From an uncultured Tenacibaculum sp. (GTDB lineage: Bacteria > Bacteroidota > Bacteroidia > Flavobacteriales > Flavobacteriaceae), in NCBI GenBank assembly GCA_947492185.1, contig CANLMR010000001.1, positions 620,001 to 684,000 of the forward strand: a stretch of DNA of 64,000 nucleotides, written 5' to 3'. Positions 45,125 through 53,128 of the stretch are shown in pieces; the stretch's first letter is position 1, and each line of letters begins with the position of its first letter. The position numbers and the translations under genes were made by a program. Under the pieces are notes generated by a model. That model did no database searches, was not told the origin of the DNA, and saw only the letters and a program-made list of their open reading frames with translations.

Positions 45125-45161
45125 AAATTGGTCTAAAATTATTTTTAATAAAAAATGCGCA

Positions 45162-45189
45162 CAAAATTAGGCTTTTAAGAAAATGCCAA
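45162..45189 (-). promoter_or_regulatory. Promoter of the receptor-DUF5689 operon
   Basis: Read leftward, a TTG (plus-strand CAA at 45187-45189) is followed after 17 bases by TAATTTTG (plus-strand CAAAATTA at 45162-45169). The ATG is 37 bases further. Confidence 0.7.
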
Positions 45190-45254
45190 TGTTAACTTAA
45201 TATTAACATTTTAAATTGTTGATAACTAAGCTAAGTGTGGCTTGAAAATTGTAT

Positions 45255-45262
45255 TACTTTTG
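45255..45262 (+). promoter_or_regulatory. -7 box of the secreted nuclease gene
   Basis: TACTTTTG matches TAnnTTTG, 18 bases before ATG 45281. It is back-to-back with the receptor promoter, and about 85 bases separate the two -7 boxes. Confidence 0.6.
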
Positions 45263-45280
45263 CCGAGTTAAATTTAAATA

Positions 45281-46327
45281 ATGAGAAGATTACTGTTGTT
45301 ATGTGTGTTGTTAATGAGTAGTTTATTTGTTAATGCACAAAAAAAATATAAGATTAGAACCGTTGCGTTTTATAATTTAGAAAATTTGTTTGATACCATA
45401 AATGATACATCAAAAAACGATGAGGCTAGTCCCATAATGGAATTAAACACCAATAAATCTAAAGTCTATTGGGATAAAATAGATAAGCTGGGAGAGGTAA
45501 TTAGTCAATTAGGAAAAGAAAAATCTAAAACTGGACCAGCAATTTTAGGTGTAGCAGAAATAGAGAATAAACAAGTGCTTGAAGATCTTGTAAATTGTAA
45601 AAGTTTAAAAAAGATGCGTTATGGAATTATACATTTCGATTCTCCCGATAAAAGAGGTATCGATGTAGCATTATTGTATCAGCAGCGTTATTTTAAACCT
45701 ATAGATTATGAAGCAGTAAATCCTAATATATATTCAAATAATAGAAAAGTATATACTCGTGATATTTTAAAAGTATCTGGTTATTTAGATGATGAATTGG
45801 TTCATATTATTGTAAATCACTGGCCTTCTAGAAGGGGAGGGGAAGCAAAAAGTAGTCCACTACGTGAAAAAGCTGCTTATAAAGTAAATCAAATTATTGA
45901 TAAAATTAAGGAAAAGGATAAAAATGCAAAAGTGATGATTATGGGAGATTTTAATGATGATCCTATGAATAAATCATTTAAGAAAGTATTGGAAACTAAA
46001 TCTATAAAGAGCGAAGTTAAAAATGGGGATATTTATAATCCTTATGAAAAAATGTTTGAGAAAGGTTTAAATACTACTGCATACAGAGATAACTTAAGTC
46101 TTTTCGATCAAATTTTATTTACATCTTCTTTATTAAATAAGAAAGGTAAAAAAGACTTTTCTAACTATAAGATGTTTAAATCTGGAATATTTAATAAACG
46201 TTTTATGGTACAAAATAAAGGAAGATATAAAGGATATCCGTTTAGAAGTTTTTCTAATGGACAGTATACCGGAGGTTACAGTGATCATTACCCAGTTTAT
46301 ATTTACTTAATTAAAGAGAAAAAATAA
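45281..46327 (+). CDS. Secreted endonuclease/exonuclease/phosphatase family protein
   Basis: A 348-residue exported enzyme: a signal peptide (to NAQ, about residue 20) and a complete EEP fold. Motifs are YNLENLFD, VAEIENKQVLEDL (metal-binding Glu), DSPDKRGIDVALLY, NHWPSRRGG (catalytic His), MGDFNDDP (Asp) and GYSDHYPVYIYL (general base His). It would hydrolyse phosphodiester bonds outside the cytoplasm, on DNA, RNA or phospholipid-type substrates. The divergent receptor and lipoprotein suggest it prepares ligand for uptake. Confidence 0.88.
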   Translation: MRRLLLLCVLLMSSLFVNAQKKYKIRTVAFYNLENLFDTINDTSKNDEASPIMELNTNKSKVYWDKIDKLGEVISQLGKEKSKTGPAILGVAEIENKQVLEDLVNCKSLKKMRYGIIHFDSPDKRGIDVALLYQQRYFKPIDYEAVNPNIYSNNRKVYTRDILKVSGYLDDELVHIIVNHWPSRRGGEAKSSPLREKAAYKVNQIIDKIKEKDKNAKVMIMGDFNDDPMNKSFKKVLETKSIKSEVKNGDIYNPYEKMFEKGLNTTAYRDNLSLFDQILFTSSLLNKKGKKDFSNYKMFKSGIFNKRFMVQNKGRYKGYPFRSFSNGQYTGGYSDHYPVYIYLIKEKK

Positions 46328-46330
46328 TTT

Positions 46331-46357
46331 AAAATCCCAGCTTAATTGCTGGGGTTT
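46331..46357. terminator. Bidirectional terminator overlapping a stop codon
   Basis: AAAATCCCAGC pairs with GCTGGGGTTTT (one G-U, 5-6-base loop). It closes the nuclease gene and touches the stop of the convergent hypothetical gene. Confidence 0.75.
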
Positions 46358-46701
46358 TAGTTTTTACATATTTCATTTAGATAATTATTTAATCGTAATT
46401 GAAATAAAGTTCCTCTAAGTAATTCTTCAATTTGTGCCAATTCAATTAAAGATACGGCCAAGCTTACTTTATTAGAAGGTGTTTGTAATAATAATGATTT
46501 GCAATTTTCACCCAATTTACATTCTGCACATCTTTTTTGTGTTTTAGAATCTATTGTTTTATCTAAAAAAATTTCAATTTCTTCTTCAGTTAAATGAAAA
46601 CCAATATCTCTAAATATTATTTGAGTAATTGGAGAGTATGAATGTGTCCATTGAAAAGAAATTCCAATCTTGTTCTCGTATATTTTTATAATATCTTCCA
46701 T
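46357..46701 (-). CDS. Conserved hypothetical protein with a C-x2-C-x5-C motif
   Basis: A 114-residue soluble protein I cannot name. The central part has RCAECKLGENCKSLLLQTP with three Cys at about 73, 76 and 82, a pattern that could hold zinc or an Fe-S cluster. The C-terminus VSLIELAQIEELLRGTLFQL looks like a helix that packs. It has its own promoter and a 19-bp palindrome directly upstream, so it is regulated independently of recJ. Confidence 0.75.
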   Translation of the reverse strand: MEDIIKIYENKIGISFQWTHSYSPITQIIFRDIGFHLTEEEIEIFLDKTIDSKTQKRCAECKLGENCKSLLLQTPSNKVSLAVSLIELAQIEELLRGTLFQLRLNNYLNEICKN

Positions 46702-46723
46702 AATCCTAGTGTTGATTATAGAA

Positions 46724-46731
46724 CAAATATA
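46724..46731 (-). promoter_or_regulatory. -7 box of the Cys-motif hypothetical gene
   Basis: CAAATATA reads TATATTTG on the minus strand, a TAnnTTTG match 23 bases before the start codon. Confidence 0.6.
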
Positions 46732-46736
46732 ATATT

Positions 46737-46755
46737 ATTTAGAATAAATCTAAAT
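46737..46755. promoter_or_regulatory. Palindromic operator ATTTAGA-N5-TCTAAAT
   Basis: Two 7-bp perfect half-sites flank 5 bases just upstream of the leftward -7 box, covering the -33 region. The core is TTTAG-N7-CTAAA, one base wider than the 12110 site, so the same protein need not bind both. Position ends 2 bases before the recJ stop. Confidence 0.6.
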
Positions 46756-46757
46756 AG

Positions 46758-48443
46758 TTATTTTAAATCTTTTAATTGTAATTGTAAAGAAGTACGCCCA
46801 TTCCACGTATTCTCATCTAGTTGGTATAGTATATCAAAATCATTATTAATATAATCTATCTTATCACCTAGGCTAAACCCAATAGCATTTATTATGTTTT
46901 CTGGTTTTCCTTGGAATAAATTTAGCTTTAAATGTGTTTTGTCTTGGCCAACTCGTTTCCCATATCCGTTATCTCTAACGGATGAGCTTTTGAAAATTGG
47001 TTTTCTATTCTCAGGGCCGAAAGGTGCCATCTGTTTTAATACTCTGTATAGTTTGGGAGAGATATCTGAAAATTCAAGTTCAGTATCAACTACAATTTCT
47101 GGAATAAGAAGATTTTTATCAATAGAATTTTTAACAACTTCTTCGAACTTGTTTTTAAAACGCTCATAATTGTCAGGCAGAATAGTTAATCCTGCTGCAT
47201 ATTTATGTCCGCCAAATTGTTCAATAAATTCAGAACATTTATGAAGAGCATCATAGACATCGAATCCTTTAACGGATCTTGCAGATGCAGCAAGTTTTCC
47301 TTCACTTTTAGTAAAAACAATTGTAGGTCTATAATATGTTTCAGTTAAACGAGAAGCTACAATACCGATAACACCTTTATGCCAATCTTCATTATAAACA
47401 ACTGTGGTGAATTTTTCAATTTCATTATTGTCTTCAATTTGAACTAAGGCAGCAGCTGTGATTTCTTTATCTAATTCTTTACGATGACTATTAAATTCTT
47501 CAATAGCATTTGCTATTTCTGAAGCTAATTCTTCATTTAATGAGGTTAATAAATCAACAGCGTAATTTGCATGTTTAATTCTACCTGCAGCATTAATTCT
47601 TGGAGCGATAATAAAAACAACATCAGAAATTGTGAGTTCTTTTTTGTCAATATTTTTGATTAACGCTTGTATTCCAATTCTAGGTTGTTGATTTATGACT
47701 TTTAATCCATAATAGGCTAGGATTCTATTTTCTCCTGTCATTGGTACAATATCCGCAGCAATAGCCGTAGCAACTAAATCAAGTAATGGTAGTAATTCGT
47801 CAAGATCTATATTATCTTTAGAAGCTAACGCCTGAATTAACTTAAAACCAACACCGCAACCACAAAGTTCTTTATAAGGATAATTACAATCAATTTGTTT
47901 GGGATTTAAAATTGCAGTTGCTTTTGGAATTTCATCTCCTGGTTTATGATGATCACAAATGATAAAATCAATACCTTTTTCCTTTGCGTATGCTACTTTT
48001 TCAATTGCTTTTATTCCGCAATCTAGAGCAATAATTAAGCTGAAATCATTGTCAGTAGCAAAATCAATACCTTGATAAGAAATTCCATATCCTTCTTTAT
48101 ATCTGTCAGGAATATAAGTAGCAATGTTTTCATATTGCTGACTTAAGTATGTATACATTAAAGATACAGATGTTGTTCCATCAACATCGTAATCTCCATA
48201 GATTAAGATTTGCTCTTTGTTTTGAATAGCAGCTTCAATTCTTGAAACAGCCAAAGCCATATCTTTCATTAAAAAAGGATCGTGTAAATCTTCTAAAGAA
48301 GGTCTGAAAAAATGTTTAGCTTCATCAAAAGACGAGATTCCTCTATGCACTAAAATTTCAGCAATTTTTGTATTTACATTTAGTTCATTGGCTAATTTAA
48401 AAACCAAATCTGAATTTGGTTTTGGTTTTAATTTCCATTTCAT
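46758..48443 (-). CDS. recJ: Single-stranded-DNA-specific exonuclease RecJ
   Basis: A 561-residue DHH-family nuclease. Motifs are YGDYDVDGTTSVSLMY, IIALDCGIKA, FIICDHHKPGD (DHH), INAAGRIKHA and FGGHKYAAGLT. It degrades 5' single strands in recombination and mismatch repair in the cytoplasm. Length matches standard RecJ. It lies 11 bases downstream of osmC on the same strand, so the two probably share a transcript. The 3' end abuts the operator of the next gene. Confidence 0.95.
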   Translation of the reverse strand: MKWKLKPKPNSDLVFKLANELNVNTKIAEILVHRGISSFDEAKHFFRPSLEDLHDPFLMKDMALAVSRIEAAIQNKEQILIYGDYDVDGTTSVSLMYTYLSQQYENIATYIPDRYKEGYGISYQGIDFATDNDFSLIIALDCGIKAIEKVAYAKEKGIDFIICDHHKPGDEIPKATAILNPKQIDCNYPYKELCGCGVGFKLIQALASKDNIDLDELLPLLDLVATAIAADIVPMTGENRILAYYGLKVINQQPRIGIQALIKNIDKKELTISDVVFIIAPRINAAGRIKHANYAVDLLTSLNEELASEIANAIEEFNSHRKELDKEITAAALVQIEDNNEIEKFTTVVYNEDWHKGVIGIVASRLTETYYRPTIVFTKSEGKLAASARSVKGFDVYDALHKCSEFIEQFGGHKYAAGLTILPDNYERFKNKFEEVVKNSIDKNLLIPEIVVDTELEFSDISPKLYRVLKQMAPFGPENRKPIFKSSSVRDNGYGKRVGQDKTHLKLNLFQGKPENIINAIGFSLGDKIDYINNDFDILYQLDENTWNGRTSLQLQLKDLK

Positions 48444-48454
48444 AGCAATTAGTA

Positions 48455-48874
48455 TTAGTTAAATATAATTTCGGTTGTAACAGTAGCAAATTGTCTGAAC
48501 ATTTCCATAACACCACAATACTTTTCAATAGATAAATTTACAGCTTTAGTTAGCTTTTCATGATCTAAATCTTTTCCGTCAAAAACATATTTTACATGAA
48601 CTTTATCATAGTATTTAGGGTGCTCATCAGTTAAGTTTGCCTCAACAACTATTTTTAAATCTTCAAAAGGAGTTCTCATTTTTTCAGTAATCTTAACTAC
48701 GTCTAAACCAGAACACCCTGCTAAAGAGGATAACATTAATGCTTTTGGAGAAGCACCAACTTCGTTTCCGCCATTAGTAAAAGAAGTATCCATTAGAACA
48801 TTTGCTCCATTCGGATTATCACTTTTAAATAATAAATTTTTCTTCCATTCTGTAGTTACAATATTTGATGCCAT
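48455..48874 (-). CDS. OsmC family protein (organic hydroperoxide reductase-like)
   Basis: A 139-residue protein with both redox Cys of the family: SSLAGCSGLDVV (peroxidatic) and EKYCGVMEMF (resolving). OsmC/Ohr proteins reduce organic hydroperoxides in the cytoplasm. The spacing of the cysteines is more like the YhfA/OsmC branch than Ohr. It is the first gene of an osmC-recJ unit with a promoter at 48907-48914 and is divergent from an AhpD-like gene. Confidence 0.88.
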   Translation of the reverse strand: MASNIVTTEWKKNLLFKSDNPNGANVLMDTSFTNGGNEVGASPKALMLSSLAGCSGLDVVKITEKMRTPFEDLKIVVEANLTDEHPKYYDKVHVKYVFDGKDLDHEKLTKAVNLSIEKYCGVMEMFRQFATVTTEIIFN

Positions 48875-48906
48875 ATGAGATTTTTTTCGTTACTTGTGTC
48901 GAATTA

Positions 48907-48914
48907 CAAAACTA
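48907..48914 (-). promoter_or_regulatory. -7 box of osmC
   Basis: CAAAACTA reads TAGTTTTG on the minus strand, matching TAnnTTTG, 32 bases before the osmC start. Confidence 0.55.
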
Positions 48915-48929
48915 CTTAAAAAATAAATT

Positions 48930-49520
48930 ATGCCACTAGTTACTCCCTTAGATCCTAATCATGATGAGGAAACAAAAAGGTTGTCAGATTTTTATAATGA
49001 AACATTAGGCTTTTGCCCAAACTCGGTATTAACAATGCAGAGAAGGCCAGAAATATCTAAAGCATTTATTAATTTAAACAAAGCGGTTATGGCTAATCAC
49101 GGTCGTGTTACTTCTGCTTTGAAGAGAATGATTGCCTGGGTTAGTAGTAATGCTACAGGATGTAGGTATTGTCAAGCTCATGCTATTAGAGCTGCAGAAC
49201 GTTATGGAGCTGAGCAAGAAAAGTTAGATAATATTTGGGAATATAAAACTCACCCAGCTTTTTCTGATGCTGAAAGAGCTGCGTTAGATTTTTCATTAGC
49301 TGCTTCAGGTGTACCTAATCTTGTGGATGAAACAATTAAAGAGAGTTTATATAAACACTGGAATGAAGGGGAGATTGTTGAAATGTTAGGTGTTATTTCT
49401 TTGTTTGGTTATTTGAACCGTTGGAATGATTCTATGGGAACAAGTATTGAAGATGGAGCAGTAGAAAGTGGAGAACAGTATTTAGGAAAACATGGATGGA
49501 ATAAAGGAAAACACATCTAA
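48930..49520 (+). CDS. Carboxymuconolactone decarboxylase/AhpD-like protein
   Basis: A 196-residue protein with the CxxC-x2-H of AhpD-type peroxidases: Cys78, Cys81 and His84 in GCRYCQAHAI. It is preceded by a helix with ALKRMIAWVSSNAT and followed by a second helical half, as in peroxidase-related proteins. It probably functions in thiol-peroxide metabolism, though substrate is unknown. It diverges from osmC, so both may respond to peroxide stress; that is inference. The stop is followed by a strong terminator. Confidence 0.85.
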   Translation: MPLVTPLDPNHDEETKRLSDFYNETLGFCPNSVLTMQRRPEISKAFINLNKAVMANHGRVTSALKRMIAWVSSNATGCRYCQAHAIRAAERYGAEQEKLDNIWEYKTHPAFSDAERAALDFSLAASGVPNLVDETIKESLYKHWNEGEIVEMLGVISLFGYLNRWNDSMGTSIEDGAVESGEQYLGKHGWNKGKHI

Positions 49521-49547
49521 TCAATTTTCTTTGTTTTAATTAAAAAT

Positions 49548-49576
49548 AAAAAAGCTCGCAATTAGCGAGCTTTTTT
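49548..49576. terminator. Bidirectional terminator between AhpD-like gene and mscL
   Basis: AAAAAAGCTCGC pairs with GCGAGCTTTTTT (12 bp, 5-base loop) between two convergent genes. Confidence 0.88.
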
Positions 49577-49602
49577 TATGAAGTAGTTAAAGAAATAATG
49601 AA

Positions 49603-50010
49603 TTACTTCTTTAATAAGTCTCTAATTTCAGATAATAACTCTTCTTGAGTTGGTCCTGCTGGTTCAGCTGGTGCTTCTTCTTCTTTCTTTTTCATTGAAT
49701 TAACACCTTTTACAATCATAAACATTACAAATGCTACAATAATAAAGTCAATAACATTAGTAATAAACTCACCATATAATACAGCGACTTCTCCACTAAC
49801 TTTACCAGAAGCGTCGGCTACACCTTCTTTAAGAACATATTTTAAATCTTTAAAATCAGCATTAAAGATTAAACCGATTAATGGAGAAACAATTCCTCCT
49901 GTAAATGAAGCAACAACTTTGTTAAAGGCAGCACCCATTACGAAACCAACCGCAATGTCTACTAAATTACCTTTCATTGCAAAGTCCTTGAACTCTTTAA
50001 ACATTCCCAT
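49603..50010 (-). CDS. mscL: Large-conductance mechanosensitive channel
   Basis: A 135-residue pentameric channel subunit. The N-terminal helix FKEFKDFAMKGNLVDIAVGFVMG and pore motif GAAFNKVVASF are typical; TM2 lies at about 83-102, and a Glu/Pro-rich linker precedes the cytoplasmic helix SEIRDLLKK. It opens under extreme osmotic shock. It follows alr by 46 bases and could be read from the tdk-alr transcript. Confidence 0.94.
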   Translation of the reverse strand: MGMFKEFKDFAMKGNLVDIAVGFVMGAAFNKVVASFTGGIVSPLIGLIFNADFKDLKYVLKEGVADASGKVSGEVAVLYGEFITNVIDFIIVAFVMFMIVKGVNSMKKKEEEAPAEPAGPTQEELLSEIRDLLKK

Positions 50011-50056
50011 GTGTTTTAGTTTTTGATTATTATTAGAATGGTAATTTATGAAAAAA

Positions 50057-51157
50057 TTAACGTTTTACCAATCTTTTAATTCTTTGAGATAAAGCAGTTA
50101 AAATTTCATATGGAATCGTTTCGCATTTATGTGCCATGTATTCAATATGTTGTTGATGGTTGAATAGAATAACCTCGTCTCCTTCTTTACAATCTATGTT
50201 AGTAACATCTACCATTAACATATCCATACAAACATTTCCAATAATAGGAACTGGTTGATTGTTAATAATTACAAATCCATTTTTGTTTCCTAATCTTCTT
50301 GAAATTCCATCTGCATGACCAATAGGGATAGTTGCACTTTTAGTGACTTGACTAGCTACAAAAGCTCTATTATATCCAACTGTTTCTCCGGGTTGAATTA
50401 CATGAATTTGAGATATAATTGATTTTAAGCTATGTGTGTTTTTGAGTTGAGCAGTTTCGTTAGGAGTATTGCTAAAACCATATAAACCAATTCCAATTCG
50501 AACCATATCAAATTGTGCCTGAGGATAATGCACAACTCCAGAGGTGTTTAGAATATGAATCATGGGTTCATAGCCTAAATGCTCATAAATTTGCTTGACA
50601 ATGTATGCGAAATTGTTGATTTGTCCTATTGTAAACTCTTGTTCGTTTGGATCTTCACTAGCTGCTAAATGTGAAAAAACTGATTGAACAACAACATTGT
50701 TAGATTTTTTTAATTGAGACAGAATTGTAGGAATATCAGTATGCCAAAACCCAAGTCTATTTAAACCTGTGTTGAACTTAATATGAATAGGATAATTCAT
50801 TAATGGAACATTGTTAGCGTAAGTTAAAAATGCTTCAAATATTTTAAAGTTATATAAGTTAGGCTCTAATCTGTATTTAACAATATCTTCAATGTTTTGT
50901 ATTTGAGGATGTAAAACAAGGATAGGTGTTTCAATTCCAGCTTCTCTTAATGCTATTCCTTCGTTGCAATAGGCTACTGCAAAGTAATCTACATGATCTT
51001 TAACTAGTTTTGCTATTTCTATAGCTTCACTACCATAGCCAAAAGCTTTTACAACTGCTAAAATTTTAGTTTCAGGTTGAAGTTTTTGTTTAAAATACTG
51101 TAGGTTATGCAAAACAGCATTTGCATCAATTTCTAAAACGGTTACATGATTATTCAT
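50057..51157 (-). CDS. alr: Alanine racemase
   Basis: A 366-residue PLP enzyme making D-alanine for peptidoglycan. The PLP Lys lies in [11 protein letters not shown], the catalytic Tyr in VGYNRAF, and [10 protein letters not shown] and [13 protein letters not shown] are conserved. The start overlaps the tdk stop by 4 bases, which implies translational coupling. There is no fused MurF-like N-terminal domain, unlike some other Bacteroidota. Confidence 0.95.
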   Translation of the reverse strand: MNNHVTVLEIDANAVLHNLQYFKQKLQPETKILAVVKAFGYGSEAIEIAKLVKDHVDYFAVAYCNEGIALREAGIETPILVLHPQIQNIEDIVKYRLEPNLYNFKIFEAFLTYANNVPLMNYPIHIKFNTGLNRLGFWHTDIPTILSQLKKSNNVVVQSVFSHLAASEDPNEQEFTIGQINNFAYIVKQIYEHLGYEPMIHILNTSGVVHYPQAQFDMVRIGIGLYGFSNTPNETAQLKNTHSLKSIISQIHVIQPGETVGYNRAFVASQVTKSATIPIGHADGISRRLGNKNGFVIINNQPVPIIGNVCMDMLMVDVTNIDCKEGDEVILFNHQQHIEYMAHKCETIPYEILTALSQRIKRLVKR

Positions 51158-51762
51158 TCCTCCTCTTCTGTATTTTTCGTTTGTTGTTGTTGAATAGCTT
51201 TGTAATATGCAGCTCTACTAAGTGGTTCATATTCTTGGGTTTCTCCTAACATTACAATGTTGTCTCCTTCAGCTTTTCTAAAACTATAATGAGCCAAATT
51301 TCCAGTTCTAGTACAAACTGCATGGACTTTTGTAACATACTCGGCTGTTGCCATCAATGCGGGCATAGGTCCAAATGGATTTCCTTTAAAGTCCATGTCT
51401 AAACCAGCTACTATTACTCTAATTCCTCGGTTTGCAAGATCATTGCAAACTGAAACTATTTCATCATCAAAAAATTGCGCTTCATCAATTCCAACTACAT
51501 CAACATTGTTTGCTAATAATCTAATATTAGCTGAGGCAGGAACAGGTGTAGAACGAATTCTATTGTCGTTGTGCGATACAACTTCTTCTTCGTCATAACG
51601 AACATCTATAGCAGGTTTAAAAATCTCAACTCTTTGTTTCGCAAATTTTGCTCTTTTCAATCTACGAATTAACTCTTCTGTCTTGCCGGAAAACATTGAG
51701 CCACAAATTACCTCAATCCAACCAAATTGTTCTCTATGATTTACTGTGTTTTCAAGAAACAT
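51154..51762 (-). CDS. tdk: Thymidine kinase
   Basis: A 202-residue type II thymidine kinase for thymidine salvage. The P-loop [19 protein letters not shown] and the [13 protein letters not shown] segment (Walker B and catalytic Glu) are complete, and [13 protein letters not shown] is the family loop. The four zinc ligands are mostly lost: the first site reads AVCTRTGN rather than CxxC, and the second reads [10 protein letters not shown]. The ATG shows no strong Shine-Dalgarno. It starts the tdk-alr unit. Confidence 0.93.
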   Translation of the reverse strand: MFLENTVNHREQFGWIEVICGSMFSGKTEELIRRLKRAKFAKQRVEIFKPAIDVRYDEEEVVSHNDNRIRSTPVPASANIRLLANNVDVVGIDEAQFFDDEIVSVCNDLANRGIRVIVAGLDMDFKGNPFGPMPALMATAEYVTKVHAVCTRTGNLAHYSFRKAEGDNIVMLGETQEYEPLSRAAYYKAIQQQQTKNTEEEE

Positions 51763-51814
51763 TTTGTAATTTTAATGCTCAATTAGTTATTTTTGCTTTG
51801 CTTTTAACAAACAA

Positions 51815-51822
51815 CAAATTTA
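51815..51822 (-). promoter_or_regulatory. -7 box of the tdk-alr unit
   Basis: CAAATTTA reads TAAATTTG on the minus strand, matching TAnnTTTG, 52 bases before the tdk ATG. Confidence 0.5.
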
Positions 51823-51862
51823 TTAAAATTTAAAGGTAAAAATTAAAACCTACAAAGAACTT

Positions 51863-52717
51863 ATGCACAAAAAATTAGCATCTGATTTAACTAGTTTAGC
51901 ACACAGCATCTTACAAATGAAAAACAAGAAAGATGTTTTAGCGTTAAAAGAAAAAGCGTATGAGGTTTATGAAAAACTAGCTTTATTAGCTTATGTTGAA
52001 GAATACATAAACACTACTCCAAATGCTGAGGAAACTAAAGAAGAGTTAATTGAGAAAATAGAACAATCTTCAATAACTATTGAAGAGGGCATTAAGCCAA
52101 CATCTGTAGAAGTAGAAAAAGAGGTAAAGCAAGAGGTAGAAATAGTGGAGGAATCAATTTTAGAAGTTGAATCCGAAACTGAAATGGTAGTAGAAGTTGT
52201 TGAAGAATTAACTGAGGAGATTGTAAAAGAAGAAATAATTAATCACGAATTTGTTGAAGAAATTAAAGAAGAAAAGCTGATTGTAGAAGAAATAATTGAA
52301 CAACCTTTTGATGAATTAGAAAATTTATTGTTTAGTGAAGACCCCCCTATTGAATCACCAGATGTTAAAAAAATTGAAGATCATACTCAACCGACTTTAG
52401 AAGATGAACTTCAAGATACATTACCTGTTGATGTGATGGCAGATTTATTTCAAAAAGCAGAACCACAGAAAACAGTAAATGATGTATTACAAAACACAAT
52501 CAAAATAGATTTAAATGACCGTATTGCTTTTGTAAACCATTTATTTAATAGTGATCAAGCAGATTTTAATAGAGTGGTTTCACAACTTAATACCTTTAAA
52601 ACTGAAAAAGAAGCAAAGGATTTTATAAATAAAATGGTAAAACCAGATTATGATTGGAGTGAAAAAGAAGAATATGAAACACGTTTATTTGAAATTATAG
52701 AACGTCGTTTCGCCTAA
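51863..52717 (+). CDS. Conserved hypothetical protein with Glu/Val-rich linker
   Basis: A 284-residue protein in three parts. A short helical N-terminus (about 1-45) is followed by a strongly acidic, Val/Glu-rich linker (about 48-160) of heptad-like VEE/VEK units. A conserved C-terminal domain follows (about 208-284) with LNDRIAFVNHLFN, FNRVVSQLNTF and KPDYDWSEKEEYE. The C-terminal domain looks typical of a Bacteroidota core family with no known function. It has no signal peptide. It precedes the DUF6165 gene by 18 bases, probably in one operon. Confidence 0.8.
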   Translation: MHKKLASDLTSLAHSILQMKNKKDVLALKEKAYEVYEKLALLAYVEEYINTTPNAEETKEELIEKIEQSSITIEEGIKPTSVEVEKEVKQEVEIVEESILEVESETEMVVEVVEELTEEIVKEEIINHEFVEEIKEEKLIVEEIIEQPFDELENLLFSEDPPIESPDVKKIEDHTQPTLEDELQDTLPVDVMADLFQKAEPQKTVNDVLQNTIKIDLNDRIAFVNHLFNSDQADFNRVVSQLNTFKTEKEAKDFINKMVKPDYDWSEKEEYETRLFEIIERRFA

Positions 52718-52735
52718 TTTAAAGACTAAAAACAC

Positions 52736-53128
52736 ATGAGGATAGAGGTATCAAACGGAGAAATTGTAGATAAGTATACTATTTTAGAAATAAAAAAAAC
52801 TGAAATTAAAGACGAAAAAAAACTAGTCAATATTCAACATGAATATGATGTGTTAACACCGATAATTAAACTTATTTATAATGAAGTTTCTGATGAATCT
52901 AAATTAAAAGAATTACATAATAATTTATTGTCAATCAATAAAAAATTATGGAAAATAGAAGATGATATTCGCGAGTGCGAACGTAAAAAAGATTTTGGTC
53001 AGACTTTTGTTGATTTGGCTCGTGCTGTTTATTTTACAAATGATGATAGATCCGCAGTAAAGAAAGATATAAATACGCTTACTGGATCTGATTTAGTTGA
53101 AGAAAAGTCGTATGAAGATTATAAGTAA
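52736..53128 (+). CDS. DUF6165 family protein
   Basis: A 130-residue soluble, charged protein whose N-terminus IEVSNGEIVDKYTILEIKK matches the DUF6165 pattern (E-V-S-x-G-E-x-V-D-K-x-T-I-L-E-I-K). A second helix pair follows with LWKIEDDIRECERKKDFGQTF and ARAVYFTNDDRSAVKK. Function is unknown. It sits between the acidic hypothetical gene and a DUF3089 gene, whose start lies inside its 3' end. Confidence 0.82.
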   Translation: MRIEVSNGEIVDKYTILEIKKTEIKDEKKLVNIQHEYDVLTPIIKLIYNEVSDESKLKELHNNLLSINKKLWKIEDDIRECERKKDFGQTFVDLARAVYFTNDDRSAVKKDINTLTGSDLVEEKSYEDYK

